Shown in pieces: positions 61,754 through 64,000 of a DNA stretch of 64,000 nucleotides; the first letter of the stretch is position 1, and the number at the start of each line of letters is the position of its first letter. This DNA is from Devosia sp. MC521 (GTDB lineage: Bacteria > Pseudomonadota > Alphaproteobacteria > Rhizobiales > Devosiaceae). Under the pieces are notes generated by a model, which was not told the origin of the DNA, did not search any database, and saw only the letters and a list, made by a program, of their open reading frames with translations. The stretch lies in the NCBI RefSeq assembly GCF_014127105.1, contig NZ_CP059902.1, forward strand, positions 325,001-389,000, in the 5' to 3' direction. A program made the position numbers and the translations under genes.

Positions 61754-63880
61754 TCAATCCTTATCGCCGGTTATCGGAACACGGACGATAGCGCGCGTGC
61801 CAGGGTTATTGTCCTCAAAGCTTAGGGTTCCATCGAGGCGTTGGATCAACACCTGAACCATTTTCTGGCCAAATCCGGTACCTGAAACGGTGCCGTCGAT
61901 ACCCTTGCCTTTGTCCGAAACCGTCAGCTGAATGGTTTGGCGATGTTGCGACAGCGAAATATGGGCGGGGCCGGGCGCGCCGTTATAGGCGTATTTAGCC
62001 AAGTTCGTGATCAACTCGTTCAGCATCAGGCCAAGGGTGACGGCCTTGTCTGTGGGAATGAGCACCGGGGCGAGATCGAGCTGCAGCGTCTTGCGCCACT
62101 GGCCGTCCAGTGTGTCGAAAAGCTCGTGAACCAGCTCCTCGAGATAGCGCGAGAGATCGATGGTCTCGACGCTTTCGTCTTGATAGAGGCGTCGGTGCGC
62201 CAGCGACACCGCCATCAGACGGCGCTCCGCTTGCTGCAATTCGCGGCGTGCCTCATCGCTCGTCCCGCGCGACTGCATGCGCAAGAATGCCGCGACGATG
62301 GACAGGCTGTTTTGCACGCGATGGTTGACCTCTTTGAGGAGGAAATCCTTCTGCCGCATCAGGTTTTCGTTTTCCCGAACCGTCGCCGTAAGCTCACGAT
62401 TTAACTGGCGGATGCGGCTGTTGTTGCGTGCATCGAGCAGCATACGCGCGACGCGTGACGCGGATTCAATTTCGGCAAGCGACCATTGGCGTGAGCGGCC
62501 ACTGACGGTCTCGGCCCATTCGTCGAATGAGGCGCGCGGCGTCAAAGGCGTGCTGGGGTCGCCCGTGCTGGATTTGTGCGGATTGCCCGCCCATTGCACT
62601 GTTTGCAGATGTTCGGCCCGGAACCATATGAGGATGGTCGGCACTTCAGTGGGCATGGTGACGCCGAGGAGACCGCTGGCAATGTTTTTGTAAGCCTCGG
62701 CGGACGGCACGAGCACCGAGAGGTGATGGGTTGCGATTGGCTTGACCAGAGCGGGCGCACGAACAAATTCCGCCAGTTCGCGGATGTTCGCTTCGCTCGG
62801 CGAGGCTCCGACTTGATAAACTTCTGCGCCTTGCACAGCGGCAAAGCCATCGGCATCCAAGAGCGTGGCCAGATAGCTGCCTGATTTGGCGAAGAATTGC
62901 CCGAGGTGACATTCATCGCCGAGGCGCGAGAGAATTGCATCTTCCTGCGTGCGCAAGCGAATGCGTTGCTGGTAAAATTCGCCTTCTTCTCGCACCTTCA
63001 ACAGCCGCGACAGGCTCGTTGCCAACGCTTGGCTGGCCATGCGACTGGTCAGGGCTATGTTTCTTGGTAATTGGTGGTGACATGCGATGAGCCCCCACAA
63101 TTGCCCATCCTTGATAATGGACATGGACGCTGAAGCGCCAACCTCCATATTTTTCAAATATTGAATGTGAACAGGCGACACACTGCGCAGGGCAGAATCC
63201 GAGAGGTCGATAGACTTGAGCTTGGAGCTGGCGCTGATAATCGGCTGGGGCTGGGAGTGCACATCGGCAATGACCCGTACCTTGTTCCTGACGTAGAGAG
63301 CCCGGGCCTGCTTGGGAATATCACTTGCCGGAAAATGATGGTTCATAAAGCTGGAGAAGCCGGGGGAGCGATACTCGCCCAAGACCTTTCCGGCATCACC
63401 TTCGACAAAGCGATAGACCATAACGCGGTCAAAGCCGGTGAGCCTGTGAAAGGCGAGGGCGGCTTCATTGGCGAGGTCTTCCAGCGTTCCCGCCCGTTCA
63501 AGCCGAGCCTCATGCGCGTGGAATTGTGCGAGGAAAGACGCATCAATGGGCTTTGCTTCCTCGCTATAGAGAAGCTCGACGACCAAATGGTCGTCACTGC
63601 GATAGCTGAGAACGTCGTAGGTGCGACCAGAGAAAACCACTGGGGCGCTGATATGGACGCCCTGCGCAGGTGTTTGATCTCTCAAGGTCTCCCAATTTAG
63701 ATCCAGGATATCGGCAAGCTTTTGGCCCAGAACATGCTCATCGAGCGCGCCAGCGAAACCAACGAGCGTGCCGGAGGTCGGCTCAACGATAAATAACGCG
63801 CCATTGCCTTGGATCGAGCCGGGAATGTGAATGGGCTCGAGATCACAGGCATTCACGTCGGACCTGTCAATGGATGTCAT
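61754..63880 (-). CDS. bphP: Bacteriophytochrome histidine kinase (HisKA_2/HWE type)
   Basis: 708 residues. Cys12 in NACDLEPIHIPGSIQ is the biliverdin attachment site in the PAS domain; the next residues are GNG instead of the common PHG. The GAF domain has MVYRFVEGD, PASDIPKQARALYV and SPVHIQYLKNM; the PHY tongue has PRASF. The output is HisKA_2: FLLKEVNHRVQNSLSIVAAF with the phospho-His, and LNELITNLAKYAY as N box, then a GTGFGQKMV-type G2 region. It senses red/far-red light. It overlaps the upstream gene by 14 bases. Confidence 0.93.
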   Translation of the reverse strand: MTSIDRSDVNACDLEPIHIPGSIQGNGALFIVEPTSGTLVGFAGALDEHVLGQKLADILDLNWETLRDQTPAQGVHISAPVVFSGRTYDVLSYRSDDHLVVELLYSEEAKPIDASFLAQFHAHEARLERAGTLEDLANEAALAFHRLTGFDRVMVYRFVEGDAGKVLGEYRSPGFSSFMNHHFPASDIPKQARALYVRNKVRVIADVHSQPQPIISASSKLKSIDLSDSALRSVSPVHIQYLKNMEVGASASMSIIKDGQLWGLIACHHQLPRNIALTSRMASQALATSLSRLLKVREEGEFYQQRIRLRTQEDAILSRLGDECHLGQFFAKSGSYLATLLDADGFAAVQGAEVYQVGASPSEANIRELAEFVRAPALVKPIATHHLSVLVPSAEAYKNIASGLLGVTMPTEVPTILIWFRAEHLQTVQWAGNPHKSSTGDPSTPLTPRASFDEWAETVSGRSRQWSLAEIESASRVARMLLDARNNSRIRQLNRELTATVRENENLMRQKDFLLKEVNHRVQNSLSIVAAFLRMQSRGTSDEARRELQQAERRLMAVSLAHRRLYQDESVETIDLSRYLEELVHELFDTLDGQWRKTLQLDLAPVLIPTDKAVTLGLMLNELITNLAKYAYNGAPGPAHISLSQHRQTIQLTVSDKGKGIDGTVSGTGFGQKMVQVLIQRLDGTLSFEDNNPGTRAIVRVPITGDKD

Positions 63881-64000
63881 TGGCTGGGTCCCTATAGATA
63901 TCAAACGCGTGCTCGAACACACGCTTGGCAGAGGCGATGGCCTGATGATGGAGGTGTTCAGGAAGGCTATCGAGAAGGGCGACGAAGTGAGGCCAACGCC
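63867..64000 (-). CDS. bphO: C-terminal fragment of a probable heme oxygenase (cut by window edge)
   Basis: The last 43 codons of a minus-strand frame run to TGA at 63867-63869, giving HFVALLDSLPEHLHHQAIAS then AKRVFEHAFDIYRDPANDIH. The helix with conserved Phe and small residues (ASAKRVFEHAF) fits the C-terminal helix of bacterial biliverdin-producing heme oxygenases, which usually precede bphP and make its chromophore. It overlaps the bphP start by 14 bases. The call rests on context and a short fragment. Confidence 0.5.
   Translation of the reverse strand, partial: RWPHFVALLDSLPEHLHHQAIASAKRVFEHAFDIYRDPANDIH

Overview
The window is chromosomal DNA from an alphaproteobacterium, most likely a Hyphomicrobiales member close to Devosia. 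This placement is inference from gene order and protein style: a tad/cpa pilus locus, the ffs-dnaX-ybaB-recR string, the DUF2948-hisD-UPF0262/LMW phosphatase-infA-maf-yacG string, a C4-pathway hemA whose active-site lysine falls at residue 248, PQQ glucose dehydrogenase and a bacteriophytochrome. Most genes are housekeeping genes. I see no CRISPR array, transposase, phage gene or plasmid origin.

Layout. 0.25-11.9 kb: a HAD hydrolase, then a Tad (Flp) pilus locus. Three genes on the minus strand (two TadE/G-like pseudopilins and a stand-alone secretin N-domain protein) lie back to back with the plus-strand run flp-cpaA-cpaB-cpaC-cpaE-cpaF-tadB-tadC; a TadD lipoprotein faces the end of that run. 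12.1-25.4 kb: leucyl aminopeptidase, a VTT membrane protein, hydroxyacid reductase, membrane-anchored cytochrome c, pheA, dapD-DUF805-dapE with two membrane proteins, and the minus-strand def-fmt-truA group, then rmuC and an acidic protein. 25.4-28.5 kb: recR, ybaB, dnaX and the SRP RNA, all on the minus strand. 28.5-38.8 kb: an FAD/NAD protein, VanX-type dipeptidase, LOG protein, soluble transhydrogenase, PQQ glucose dehydrogenase facing an ErcS/NahK-like hybrid kinase, and mscL. 38.9-44.1 kb: OmpA lipoprotein, SDR, hemA with an FNR/FixK box, VOC protein, a LuxR/FixJ-type regulator with a degenerate receiver, and a PRC-barrel protein.

44.2-49.5 kb: an alternative haem-copper oxidase island with subunit II, a fused subunit I-III, a small membrane protein, Caa3-type CtaG and a CopD-like protein. 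A DUF2231 gene is set into it on the opposite strand, and its 5' end overlaps that of the subunit II gene. 49.6-51.8 kb: a divergent MASE1 kinase / LuxR response regulator pair. 51.9-52.1 kb: two identical tRNA-Thr(GGT) genes. 52.2-61.4 kb: murA, a Tat-exported flavin oxidase predicted to be bicovalently flavinylated, the his/infA string, an iron-type periplasmic binding protein behind a strong palindrome, and two small stress-type proteins. 61.5-64.0 kb: a small protein, a bacteriophytochrome kinase, and the 3' end of a probable heme oxygenase cut by the window edge.

Respiration, haem, iron and light sensing recur: hemA with an FNR-type box, the extra oxidase, a membrane cytochrome c, PQQ dehydrogenase, the iron-box binding protein and the probable bphO-bphP pair. 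I found no clearly new multi-gene system. The points most worth checking are the degenerate FixJ-like receiver beside hemA, the UPF0262-phosphatase fusion, the fused oxidase with divergently overlapping genes, and the palindrome in front of the periplasmic binding protein gene.
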